Origin: Trema orientale
Lineage: Eukaryota; Streptophyta; Magnoliopsida; Rosales; Cannabaceae
Reading direction: 5' to 3'
Assembly: GCA_002914845.1 (NCBI GenBank)
Contig: JXTC01000090.1
Location: 528,684 to 592,683 of the forward strand
Length of the DNA stretch: 64,000 nucleotides
The position numbers were made by a program, and so were the translations under genes. Position 1 is the first letter of the stretch. Each line of letters opens with the position of its first letter. Shown one piece after another: positions 13,343 through 23,584 of the stretch. Below the pieces are notes generated by a model, which ran no database searches, was not told the origin of the DNA, and saw only the letters and a program-made list of their open reading frames with translations.

Positions 13343-14636
13343 GTGAGCAAGCAGTTACCTCCAGATCTTACATTCCAGCAGAAGAAAAAGTTTCTATATG
13401 ATGTGAAATACTATTTCTGGGATGAACCATTTTTATTCAAGGAATGTGCCGACCAAATTATACGGAGGTGTGTTCTAAAGGAAGAAATAGAAGACATGCT
13501 CCATCATTGTCACTCTATTGCTGACCAAATTATACGGAGGTATGTTCCGAAGAAAGAAATAGAAGACATACTCCATCATTGTCACTCTTCTCAGTATGGA
13601 GGTCATTTTGGAGGTAAAAGGGCCAGAGCAAAAGTCCTCCAATCAGGATTCTATTGGCCTACACTGTTTAAAGATGCCCATTATTTTGTCTCGAGGTGTG
13701 ATCGGTGTCAAAGAATGGATAATATTTCTCGTTTTCATGAAATGCCGCTGAATAATATTTTAGAAGTAGAGATCTTTGATGTCTGGGGTATAGATTTCGT
13801 AGGACCATTCATTCCATCCTTTGATAATCTTTACATCCTAGTAGCAGTAGATTACGTGTTAAAATGGGTAGAAGCTGTAGCATTACCAACCAATAAGTCT
13901 AAAGTAACGTTGTCTGCGAGCTATCATCAGTGATGAGAGGACACATTTTTGTAATAAGAACTTTGAAGCCTTTTTTGCTAAATATGGTATGACACACAAG
14001 ATTGCTACAGTTTATCATCCACAGATGAGTGGGCAAGCTAAGATTTCTAACTGAGAAGTGAAGAGAATTCTTGAAAAAACAATGTCTCCCAGTAGAAAGG
14101 ATTGGTCTAAGAGGTTTGATGATGCATTGTAGGCACGCAGAACTACATATAAGACACTGATTAGTATGTCCCTGTATCGATTGTTCTTTGAGAAATCATG
14201 TCATCTTCCGGTGGAATTAGAGCATCACGCGTACTAGGCGATTAAGAAGCTTAATTTTGATATGTAAGTTGTTGGTGCTAAATGTCTCTTGCAATTGAAC
14301 GAGATGGATGAGTTTCGCCTCCAAGCTTATGAAAATACAAAGCTATATAAGGACAAGACGAAAAGGTGGCATGATAAGAAGATACTAGATCATCGATTTG
14401 AACCAAGTCAACAAGTGCTTCTCTTAAATTCACGGTTAAAATTATTTCCGGGGAAGCTTAAGTCAAGATGGTCGGGACCATTTCGTGTCACCAAAGTGTT
14501 TCCATATGGAGCTATTGAGGCTGAAGATGAAGGGTCCAAGCTAATTTTCAAGGTTAATGGACAACAGCTTAAGTATTATTACGGAGGAGAGTTTGATCGA
14601 GAAAAGACCTCTATGATTTTGTCCAACCCGAACTGA
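13343..14636 (+). pseudogene. Integrase of Athila-like element
   Basis: The HHCC zinc-binding domain reads [12 protein letters not shown] to CDRCQRMDN. The catalytic core has the first Asp in [10 protein letters not shown] and the second in [10 protein letters not shown]. The third acidic residue, normally Glu in the SGQAE motif, is Lys here (SGQAKISN near 14036). Stops at 14052, 14130 and 14235 (CGA to TGA, TGG to TAG) break the core. The C-terminal region LKSRWSGPFRVTKVFPYGA is intact in one frame to 14636. A 72-bp tandem duplication precedes the zinc domain. It cannot catalyse integration as it stands. Confidence 0.9.
13451..13594 (+). repeat. 72-bp tandem duplication in integrase
   Basis: Two adjacent 72-base units, each beginning GACCAAATTATACGGAGG, encode [18 protein letters not shown] and [18 protein letters not shown]. 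The length is a multiple of three, so the frame is kept. The copies differ at several bases, so the duplication is not very recent. Confidence 0.9.
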
Positions 14637-16289
14637 AGTAACGGAGAGTCAAGCTGGAGACTTAAAATCAAGCCCTTCTTGGAAGGCAACCCATAAACTA
14701 TTTTTTTTTCTTTCTTTTTCTTTTAATTTTGAACTTTTAGGTTTCTTTTCTTTTGTTATGGTTTTTTTTTTCTTTTTGTTTTGTTTTTGTATATTTTAGA
14801 TTTTGCACAAGTTTGGAGATTGATACTATGGATTTCAACGACTCAACTAGAAGCCTCCACCTGCGTGTAAAAATCTGAGGGAGTTTTCTTTTACCTTCTC
14901 TTTCATTTTTAACATTAGGGACAATGTTAATTTTAAGTTTGGGGATAGGGAGTTATAAATTTCAAAAAAATAAAAATAAAAAATTTAAAAAAAATTGAAA
15001 AAAAATTAAAATAGTTTAGTTTTGTCTTTTTGCGTTTGTTCTCATGACCTAGTTTGATTGTTGAATGCCGATAATAAGATTTGATTTAACTGAATAAGGC
15101 TTTTGGAAGAATGATGAATGTTATTTTTGTCTGTGTGCTTGATTCTGTATCAGTTTAGTTTTACTTATGATTCCTTGATAATTTTGAGCACATGAATTGT
15201 TGCATTTAATTGTTTTGCTTACCTGGAGGACGTTTATGTGAATTAAGTACATTCTTTGAAATCTCAATAATAAACTCTAGAACCTGTTTAATTATCACTT
15301 GAGGTGAAATCCTAGACTGCATTACATTAGAGATATGATTTAGGCCATCTTTGGATCGTTTGAGCCTATCAAGCTTACCCTTGAAACTTATATTCTTAGT
15401 ATACCCCTTTAAGCCTAAATTTACCATTTTCTTTGACAAACATATTTTTAGCCTAGCTCTAAAACGTTTCCAACATTTTACCTTATGTCCGATGGCACAT
15501 GTGATCTTTGTTGAATATATTTTTGTGTGACAATTTGGGAGGAAGGATGGTGTTAAGAAACATCTTGTGAAGGCATACAGAGGAAAAAAAAAAAAAAAAA
15601 AAAAGAGAGAGAGAAAAAGGTATTATACTCTTGTGCAATAAAAGAGAAAAATGAGGTGAAAAAAAAATATATAATAACAACGATTGAAAAATCATAAGTT
15701 TGGAGGTGCAATATTTCAATGAAAGAAAAAAGAAAAAAAAGAAAGAAAAAATGTGGAATGAAAGAAGAAAGTGGAGACCAATTTTGGGGGAATTATATCG
15801 ATAAAGTGTTGACCTGAGTAGTATAAAGATCCGATAATTGTATATGTGCTTAGGGTAATTTGAGCCACAAAAATATCTATTATCCTACCTGTCACCTTAG
15901 CCATACATTACAAGCTTAATAAAGTCCTAATGATCTTTAGTACAGTGTTTGTCTACATTAGTGGAGAGTGGTATAAAAAATAGGCCTATAGAGTTTACAT
16001 TTTATAACTTACTTATTTGCATAAACTGATCCGGGTTGCATATGATTGAATGCAATTGTTTAATCATACACACACTCAAAGAATCTATAGTGAGACTAAG
16101 CTGGCATTTGAATTAAAATTCTAGATATTTACAGTATTCAGAATTTTATTTTGACCTTTATATTATATGAAATCTCTGAGGCAAAATTTGATAGTCAAAC
16201 TGGGTCATGGTTAAGTGTTTAGAATTTTTATTTATGTAGTTTTCTAGGTTTTTCTTTTTTTTCTTTTGCTCGAGAACTAGCAAAATGTT
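14637..16289 (+). other. Athila-like 3' non-coding region
   Basis: No env-like frame is visible. Landmarks usual in this lineage are present: the SerLys-type tail sequence AAGCCCTTCTTGGAAGGCAA near 14670, and GGGACAATGTTAATTTTAAG near 14919 followed by a first AAGTTTGGGGA tract. Long homopurine and homopyrimidine stretches at 14700-14800 and 15580-15760 explain the short low-complexity frames here. Confidence 0.6.
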
Positions 16290-16305
16290 AAGTTTGGGGG
16301 GTATT
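16290..16305 (+). other. Polypurine tract
   Basis: AAGTTTGGGGGGTATT lies immediately before the 3' LTR start TGATGAG, the position where plus-strand DNA synthesis is primed in Athila-like elements. Confidence 0.7.
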
Positions 16306-16440
16306 TGATGAGAGTGAAATTATACATATATTTATCCCTAAATTGTACTTTTGTCAGTCTATTTTATTTATTGTTTTTAGCTAATTTTACTATTTTATTT
16401 GTATAGGAAAATAATTGCAATCTTGGAGGAAAATTATAAA

Positions 16441-17954
16441 GGGGAAATGACACTGAGTATGGGGCTTTTAAAAATAATGACAAAAATACGACCTTGCCCG
16501 TGTAATTACTTTTTCGTATGGCCCAGGAAATATTATTTCCATTTTATACGGTCTACACCCTAGAAAGTTTTATTAATTGTAAAATCACATAAATAAACTA
16601 AAACCAAAAGCTAGTCTAGTATTAGATAAGAATAGGCCTATAACTTAGACTTGGGTTCAAATCTCGTCATTCTCACTTTTTCTGTACGGCCCAAGAATAC
16701 TATGTCCAAACTTTTACTTATTTTTGTACTACGTTTTTTTAGAAAAATAACAAATTCTTACTAAGAAAGACCAAATAACGTCTTAGAATTTCTATTTTTT
16801 CTTGTTTCTTTTTGCTACTAGTTTACTTGTAGCTGATCACTCTTAAAACTAATTACCAATTTATTATTAGAAATCATAAACTAATTGATTTTTGGAAACT
16901 AGAAACCAAATTGGTTACTAAAAACTAACAACTATATTGGTTTTCACCATAAATATCATAACTACTTAGTTAATAAAAACTGAAAACTAAATTATTTTCT
17001 ATCATAAACAGTAATTCAATTATTGATTACTTAAAACCAATTTGGTTATTGGAAACTAGTTACCAGAATCCAAAAACTAATATATATTTTTGTTGCTTTT
17101 ACTTCAAAAATATAATTACTTAATTTGAGAACTTGATCATATTCTTCAGTGTCCTTGTTCAATGCCTCACCCAATTCTTGCTATAAGGCATTCTTCAAAA
17201 AGGAAATCATAATAGCTTTCAGGAAACTTTCATTGTTTCCTGTGAATTGAAAAAGAAACCACAATGGTTTCTAAGAAATTTTTATGGTTTCCTATGATTT
17301 ACTTAGCTACAGGGCAATCTACTAAAAGGAAACAACGATGGTTTCCCGTGATTTATCTAGCTACAGGACATTCTGTAAAAAGGAAACCACAATGGTTTCC
17401 CGAAAATATTCATGGTTTTATGCGATTTACTTACGTACAGGATATTCGGAAACCACGATGGTTTCCTGTGATTTATTTAGCTACAAAACATTCTGCAAAA
17501 AAAAAAAAAAAAAAAAACCCACAATAATTTTCCGAAAATATTTATGGTTCCATGTGATTTACTTACATACAGGATATTTGGCTAAAGGAAACCAAAATGG
17601 TTTCCAAAAAACCTTTGTGCTTTCCTGTGATTTACTTACGTACAGGGCTTTCGGCTAAAGGAAACCAAACTAGTTTCCAGGAAACCTTTGCGGTTTCCTA
17701 TGATTTACTTACTTATAGAACATTCCGCTAATAGGAAACCAAATTAAACCAAATTGGTTTCCAGGAAACCTTTTTGGTTTCCTGTAAAAAAATAATAAAA
17801 AAAGATAACTTATTTACTAAAATGCCATCGCGTTTTCTAACTTTCAAAGTATTTAGAAAAATGCTACAAAAAGGTCGTACAGATTTTTATTATTTTTGAA
17901 AGGTCGCAAATTTGGTATTATTTTTTAAAAAATAGGTATAAGTGTCCAAAAATC
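16441..17954. mobile_element. Non-autonomous MULE-type element in the 3' LTR (1514 bp)
   Basis: AATTATAAA is repeated at 16432-16440 and 17955-17963 and is single in the 5' LTR, a perfect 9-bp target duplication. The ends form an imperfect inverted repeat: GACACTGAG...TTTTAAAAATAATGACAAAAATACGACC at the left and its diverged complement at the right. The interior has no transposase. It contains a minisatellite (17263-17790) and an AT-rich stretch full of AAACTAGTTACC/TGGTTACT-like words (16800-17080). Confidence 0.85.
17263..17790. repeat. Irregular minisatellite of GGTTTCC/GGAAACC units
   Basis: About eight degenerate units of 52-75 bp share the core AAACCACAATGGTTTCC, then TGATTTACTTAGCTACAGG, then an ATTC(G/T)GC(T/A)AAAGG spacer. 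The core is itself a short palindrome (GGAAACC ... GGTTTCC). The frames at 17264-17658 are by-products of this repeat. Confidence 0.85.
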
Positions 17955-18120
17955 AATTATAAATTGGAAGCATAAAAGTAAAATAATGACAAGAATTGAA
18001 GTGAGTCCAACCCATTGTTATAGAAAGGCCATCGTAGCCGAGTAAAATTTGGGCTTGACAATCAAGACTAAAGGCCCAACCAGCCCATAAAAGTTACACG
18101 CTAAGGGAGCAAAGAAGTTT

Positions 18121-18520
18121 GGAGAAATTAAATATTATACGGTCCTTTTGAAAAAAATTTGAAAAAAACAGTGGTTTTCGTTTTTTTAAGGTGTGGTACA
18201 GTTTTTATTAGAAAAATACTGTTTTCTAAAAAATATTTAGAACAATATCATTTTTTAAAATAGTGACTAATTTCTAGTAACCAATTTCCAGAAACTGGTA
18301 ACTAGTAATGAACGGTATTTATAACTGGTTTATAACTAGTAACCAGTAACTAGTTTCCAAAAACCGGTAACCAGTAATTATTTTGAAAATGGTATTTTTC
18401 TAAATATTTCTTAAAAAGTGATATTTTTCTAATAAAAACCGTACGAGAATTGAAAAAAAGTATGACTTCCGTATTTTTGTAATTCTTTTCGATTTTTGTA
18501 GGTAAAAATGTTAGAAACCC
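18121..18520. mobile_element. 400-bp MITE in the 3' LTR
   Basis: AAGAAGTTT is repeated at 18112-18120 and 18521-18529 and is single in the 5' LTR. The halves are imperfectly inverted: CAGTTTTTATTAGAAAAATA near 18190 pairs with TATTTTTCTAATAAAAACCG near 18422. The middle carries AACTGGTAACTAGTAA-type words like those in the neighbouring 1.5-kb element, suggesting the two are related. The 9-bp duplication indicates the MULE class. Confidence 0.85.
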
Positions 18521-19811
18521 AAGAAGTTTTGATATAAGAATATCAAAAGGAATTAAGAGAAAGTGGAGAACTTGTGAAATTACAAGTATAGACTCCTGGA
18601 TTAAATGTTACCATATAAAATGGACACAGAACTCGGGTCATTAGTTTTATATTAAAGGAAATGTGAAGTGGCTGCATGTGGTTTAAAAGTGAAAAAAAAA
18701 AAAAAAAAAGAAAAGTGTTATTAAAAATAAAAGATCCTTTACTTGCCTTTTTTTTTTTTTATTGCTAATGGATATAAGACTGTGATCATGTAAGGATAAC
18801 GAAACAAGGACTCTTGTTGAGTCGGTGGCTTCATTTCCTGGTCTCTATATATACACGGAAGACTCTAGACAGAGGCAGACACAGCGAGGGAGTCCAGCAG
18901 CAGCCACAGTGAAAGGAGAGGGAGAGAGAGATTAATAAAGAGAGCAATAGGAGGCCAAATTGGAAGAGGAGGCTTACAATTATTCTCAATTATTCCTCAC
19001 TTTGCTTAAATCTTGTCTGTTTGTTTTTATTTTTTTAGTTTTTCATTATGTTGCAAATTTTTATTTTTAGTTTTGCTATTTTCATTATGAACTAAATTTA
19101 TTTTCTAGGATTACATTAAGATCTCTATATATAGTTTGAATTATAATGTTACCTCTTTGAATTTCTAATTTTAATTTATGAATTATTTATTCTATCTTGT
19201 TCTTAATGCTTTTGAGTGCTTGATCACCACTTAAATTGATATTGGTAATCTGTATGAACTTGAAAAAGGAATTTCAGATTTAGACCTAGATAGAATAATA
19301 CATGATCATGCTTAGATGAGTTTGTGTAGAATAGGAATAAACCGACATAATATGTGCAATTATTGAAAGACCTTACTCTTAATAAATCTTTTCTTAATCT
19401 AATTCAAATAAGAATATAGTAAGTTAATTAGAGGAGATATTTCTACATGAGTATCGGAAGAGGCTTGTAGATATACTAGGGTTCTTAATTGACAATTCAG
19501 ATTAGATAGTAACTCAAAGAGGGTAACTAGTGATTCAGACATACATAGAGTGAAAATTGTAATCCTAGGTTTATTTTCATTAGTGATTTGATAAATTACT
19601 TGCACTCTTTAGGTTTTTTTTATTTATTTTCTTATCTTATTTTAGTTTAAATTTTAATTTTAGAATTTTCAAATTGATTGTTTGGATAAATTGATAACTA
19701 GTCTAGGTTAGTACTTAATAAGTTATAGCAATTTCTCTGTGGGAACGATATCTTTATTAATCATTTAATTACTTGTTCGATACGTGCGCTTGCATATAAA
19801 AATCTATAACA

Positions 19812-21155
19812 GTAGTGTAGTTAAGATTCAAAGCATGTCTTGAGCACTAGGCACTTCCAATTTTGCAAAGGGTCTTTGTTTGCTTTTATGGATGTTTTGT
19901 TGGATTTCAAGCTGGATGTAGACCTTTTCTTGGCTTCAATAGATGCCATCTCAAAGGGCCATATAGAGGTGTGTTACTGTCTGCTATTAGGGTAGATGCT
20001 AATGTGCAGCTGTTTCCATTGGCTTTTGCACTAGTAGAGATAGAGAACAAAGATAGCTAAAAGTAGTTTCTGAATAAGTTAAAGGGTATGATCTCCACAT
20101 TGTTGGAAACAAAGAAGTTTACTTTCATCTCAAATAGACAAAAGGTTAGGTTTGTTATTTGTATTTTTTTTTTCATTTATTTCATGAACCTTAATGCTTT
20201 TATTATAGGCTTGTTAATGTTCTGCATTTTTTTAACATAAACAAGGACTTGTTGAAGCTATTGCTACTATTTTTGATAATGTTTATCAAAGATCCTGCTG
20301 CCAATATATATGGAAGAACTTCTACAAGAAGTGTGGTGATGGAGGCCTGAGGGCTCTTTACTGGGAAGCTGCCAGGGTTGGAACACCAGAGATATTTAAG
20401 AAGACTGTGGCTAAAATCAAGGAGCAAAACAAGGAAGCCTTTGCCTATTTGGCTCTATTGGACCCTAAAACATGGAGTTTCCATGCTATAGAAGAGTCTG
20501 CAAAAGTCGAACATAGCACCTCCAATTTTATTGAGTCCTTCAACCATTGGATAGATGAACTTAGGTTCATGCCACCTTACAACCTCCTTGATGGATTAAG
20601 GACTAGGCTAATGGAGGCTATATGGACTAGGAAAGTCACGTCAGAGAGGTGGCAACATCCACTAACTCTTAAGGTCAACTTCAGACTAAGGAAGGTTCAA
20701 GAAAAGGCTAGATATGCCATTGTGAAACAAACCTGGGAGTACAAGTTTGAGATTGAGTTGAATGATATTGTTGTGGGGGTTAAGCTTGATGAACAGGTGC
20801 ATGGGTATGGATATTGGCAATTAAAGGGTCTTTCTTGTGTTCATGCCTTAGCTTGCATCAACACAATAAGGGACACAAACATGGAGAAGTATACCCACCT
20901 TTACTTTCATACTAAAACATGGAGGAGGTGTTACTCGAAGGTAATACACCCTATTCCATCAAGACACTTATGGCCACAATTCCCAAATCTGACATGTTGA
21001 AGCCTCCTAAGGTGAAGAGGGTACCTAGCAGACCAACAAAGAAGAGGAGAAAGGATCCTATTGAGACAGAGTTAGCCCCTCAGATAATTACCAAGTTGAA
21101 GGCATCATGTCAAAAATGTGGTCGCATTGGCCACAAGTCAAGAACCTGCCAATAG
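19812..21155 (+). pseudogene. MULE (MuDR) transposase, catalytic half
   Basis: This resumes the gene after the Athila insertion. The catalytic MULE domain starts GFQAGCRPFLGFNRCHLKG and continues PLAFALVEIENKDS. Asn replaces the expected catalytic Asp in FNRCHLKG, and again in ISNRQK. Stops at 20058 and 20064 lie where Trp is expected. A likely short intron occupies about 20145-20200. The next frame (20407-21000) carries the SWIM zinc finger, YWQLKGLSCVHALACI. After a frameshift near 20930 the tail ends in a CCHC knuckle, CQKCGRIGHKSRTCQ. It is not functional. Confidence 0.88.
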
Positions 21156-21934
21156 GAAGCAATGTCTAAAAAACCTAAGGGGAAGGCATGAAGACCAAAG
21201 AAGAAAAATGTCCCTTCAAAAGCAAGCACAAGTTCAAACATGGAGGTAAATTTGTGTCTTTAATTTGTTTGTAGGTGGCTGGTTATGTTAGTTTGAACTC
21301 TACATTTCTTATTTTTATGGTTGTACAGTTTTAGGGAGCTAGTGGTCCAAATAATGCTGCAACAAGGGATGATCCACCAAGGGATATTTAAGCCATATTC
21401 TATGATGGTGATGATGAACAAATCTACTCTCAACATACCCAAGATCAGTGAAGAAAATATGTCATAGCGACTGCCTCTTTTGTTTAGGACTATTTGGATT
21501 GATGATATTTTGTATCGAAAGTTTGTGGAAAGTTTGTAATACATGCAAAACTTTCAGCTCCATATTTTGTATTAAAAATAACTAAAAAGGCAAAACTTTT
21601 ATGTTCTTTTGTATGCCTTATAAGTAGACGAGTCTAAATGTAAAAAGTAATAATGGGAACATTTTCTTTATGGAAAGCAGTTATAGGAAAGTTCACTTAC
21701 TATGGAAATATTTGATTATATTTTATCATTTTTGTTTAGTATCTCTTGACTCTTAAATAGGTTCATGCCATTGTGAATCACCAAACTAGGCCAACAAGAC
21801 CAAAAACAAGTTGAGTGCCACTAAGTAGAATGCCATTAAAATAATACCTTACAGCCAAATACTTTACATATTGCAAAAGACATTAAAATAACAACGGTAA
21901 GTCTAAGTAGAGTGCCAGTTTTCACTTGAACTTA
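21156..21934 (+). other. MULE interior, non-coding
   Basis: This stretch follows the transposase stop. A second intron-like interval and a few residual codons of a transposase tail (AKKPKGKA-like, then SNNAATRDDP-like words around 21340-21420) may belong to a last exon, but the frame is not continuous. Nothing else is recognisable. Confidence 0.35.
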
Positions 21935-22486
21935 TCATTTTATAATTAACAAGACAAACACCAAAAGTAGTGCTATAAATATTGCCAACAGCAAGCTCTT
22001 AAATGAGCTATTGCTAGCCTCTAATGCCAAAAAATATCGTTGTAGAAGTTCCGAATTATTTTCAGACTCTAGACTCATTGAAGAATGAACATAATTGATG
22101 ACCCTCCCACTAATTGCTCTGTCACCACTACTATCTCCCTCACCGTGCATCACTTCACCTGCATATGTACATGGAAACTTCTATCCATTTCTACTCAGCT
22201 TCTCCTCTTCTTCTCCCTTCCACCATTCAAAGAAACCATATCTTCCTTTTGGGTGCCTAAATAAGAGATGATTTGGATTGTCTTTAGTTCCACTAATCTT
22301 GATCTCCGCCTTTAATCCATAGCCACAGCGCCTATTGTGGATCCTTATCCATTGATTTCTTCCCATATTTGAGCAATGAGGCTCCATAAAAATTCCTACA
22401 ACAATATAAAATGTCACTTTCTTTCTCATGGATATTTTATCAAATACATAGGTTGCACACCAAATCTCCAACTCCATAACCCACAC
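21935..22486 (-). pseudogene. GRF-type zinc-finger protein with C-terminal membrane segment, in MULE
   Basis: A single minus-strand frame is interrupted once by TAG at 22181-22183. The first part (101 aa) has a GRF-like core: RCGYGLKAEIKISGTKDNPN, then LFRHPKGRYGFFEWWKGEEE. Plant GRF proteins usually read CxCG, TSxTxxNPGRxF, CGFFxW, so one cysteine and part of the NPGR motif are altered. After the stop the same frame continues with an acidic/coiled part (SLESENNSELLQRYFLALEA) and a final hydrophobic helix of about 20 residues (SLLLAIFIALLLVFVLLIIK). GRF plus terminal membrane helix is a common small plant architecture. It lies antisense to the transposase near the right inverted repeat and may be a second MULE gene or a captured host gene. 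Confidence 0.6.
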
Positions 22487-22943
22487 AAACTTAATACTTT
22501 TTATACCATAACAATCAAATAAGCAACCAAAGTGTTCTAGGTATAGAAATTTAAATAATCAAAAAATAACATATATAATCACGATTTGCAAATGGCCCAA
22601 AGTGTAGACCTGCAGTTTTTGTTGCCACCTCTTAGTGTATATAATCTCAATCTAATGAAGACCAAAATCAACTTGAAATTTCTTCTACAATCTCTTCCCC
22701 ACGATTTGCAAATGGCTCGGCCCAAAGTCTCAATCCTTTGAATAATATATATAATCACGAACTCAGTTTTCCTTTTTCTCCTCTGTTTCTTTCTTTTTCA
22801 ATTCATTTTTATTTCTTATTTTATTTTGAGTTTTAGTTTATATTTGCTTATTCCTTTTGTTTTATTAATTTTTTTACACACTTTTTACCTGTTTGGAAAC
22901 TAGGATAGTATCAACTTATTTAGGTTTCAACTTTTTACAAGGG
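22487..22943. other. MULE right interior, non-coding
   Basis: This lies upstream of the antisense GRF frame and could contain its promoter. A direct repeat of CACGATTTGCAAATGG occurs near 22578 and 22700. No protein similarity is visible. Confidence 0.35.
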
Positions 22944-23082
22944 GCAAATTGGGGAAAAAAAAAGGTCGGAGGGTACACATTTTTTGAAATTTCAAATGTG
23001 TGAGTATTTTTTTGCAGAGTTAAAAACACGGAGTCGATTTTAAAGAAAGTGTATACTTAGGGGTATTTTTTTGCAGTTAACT
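22944..23082 (-). repeat. MULE right terminal inverted repeat
   Basis: Reverse complement of 5244-5380 with scattered differences; it ends GCAGTTAACT and is followed by the target duplication CTTTAGAATA. Confidence 0.85.
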
Positions 23083-23224
23083 CTTTAGAATATAATCTAG
23101 ATGTTTGAAATTAAACTTGAAAAGTATATAAGCAAATTGATATTTATTGAATCTTTATTTAAACAAGCTAAAATTTTAATTTCTATTTTTGCCCCCCCAT
23201 AAAAAATTTCTAGCTCCGCCATCG

Positions 23225-23571
23225 CAAGTAAATATATAGGATTATTTAGTCCACGTTTTGTATTTAGGAGCGTGTCAATTGTTCATGTACAACTACAGCG
23301 AGGCACTGATCTATGTACGACTATATTAATTGTGCCCATTTGTGCATGGACAACTAGTAATGTCTAAATAGCCATGGATACATGTCTTTATGAGGCATCA
23401 CTTTATTGAAGATAATTCTTAATAAATTTATTTATTATTATGAATTATCTAATTACCTATTCTAGAATATTCTTTATTTATATAAATTATCTAGTTATAT
23501 GTTATTACTTTTTATTTTGTATTTTGAGTAGTTATCTTATCTCTTAGAATATTTTAGAGGAATATTTGTCG
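23225..23571. other. AT-rich intergenic DNA
   Basis: No frame or repeat boundary is recognised between the outer hAT-like end and the CACTA-like terminus. Words such as GAATTATCTA and AATTATCTAG recur. Confidence 0.4.
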
Positions 23572-23584
23572 CACTATAAGAAAC

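Larger units (their letters stand above)
7609..19811 (+). mobile_element. Athila-like Ty3/gypsy LTR retrotransposon
   Basis: A complete but degraded element: 5' LTR, tRNA-Asp-type primer site, gag, protease, reverse transcriptase, RNase H, integrase, a long 3' non-coding stretch, polypurine tract and 3' LTR. GTAGT at 7604-7608 and 19812-19816 is a perfect 5-bp target duplication. LTRs begin TG and end CA. The gag words (SSVQFRGLPNDN, FLEICDTFKHNG), the FMDD reverse-transcriptase box and the primer site point to the Athila lineage. The insertion splits the MULE transposase. By eye, a 200-base LTR block differs at about 18 sites, mostly transitions, so the insertion is not recent. Confidence 0.93.
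16306..19811 (+). repeat. 3' LTR of Athila-like element, with two insertions
   Basis: It starts TGATGAGAGTG and ends AATCTATAACA. It is 3506 bp instead of about 1570 because of insertions at 16441-17954 and 18121-18520, each with a 9-bp target duplication that occurs once in the 5' LTR. The remainder aligns along its whole length to 7609-9174. Confidence 0.92.
5244..23082 (+). mobile_element. Mutator-like element (MULE), split by a retrotransposon
   Basis: Inverted repeats of about 138 bp mark both ends, with outermost AGTTAACTGC and its complement. The flanks CTTTAGAATAA (5233-5243) and CTTTAGAATAT (23083-23093) are a 10-of-11 target duplication, within the 9-11 bp range of MULEs. Inside are a MuDR-type transposase gene on the plus strand and a GRF-type zinc-finger frame on the minus strand near the right end. 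Without the 12.2-kb Athila insertion the element is about 5.6 kb. The transposase has stops, frameshifts and lost catalytic residues, so it is dead. Confidence 0.85.
4528..23224. mobile_element. Outer hAT-like non-autonomous element interrupted by the MULE
   Basis: The left end reads CACTGCCTGAGCCACG followed by GGGGGACAAATGCCCCC. The right end reads GCCCCCCCATAAAAAA then CTAGCTCCGCCATCG. Inverted, the right end gives a GGCGGAGCTAG...GGGGGGC arrangement comparable to the left; such GGCGGAGCC/GGGGGC ends are common in plant DNA elements, probably of the hAT class. Removing the MULE leaves about 850 bp (4528-5243 plus 23083-23224), non-coding. I could not establish an 8-bp target duplication, so the exact ends are uncertain. 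Confidence 0.45.

Noticed and set aside
14637-16289. Env-like gene of the Athila-like element
   Set aside because: No frame longer than short low-complexity runs and no membrane-protein layout.
17264-17658. Two overlapping frames of 87 and 106 codons
   Set aside because: They are translations of the minisatellite units in two registers.
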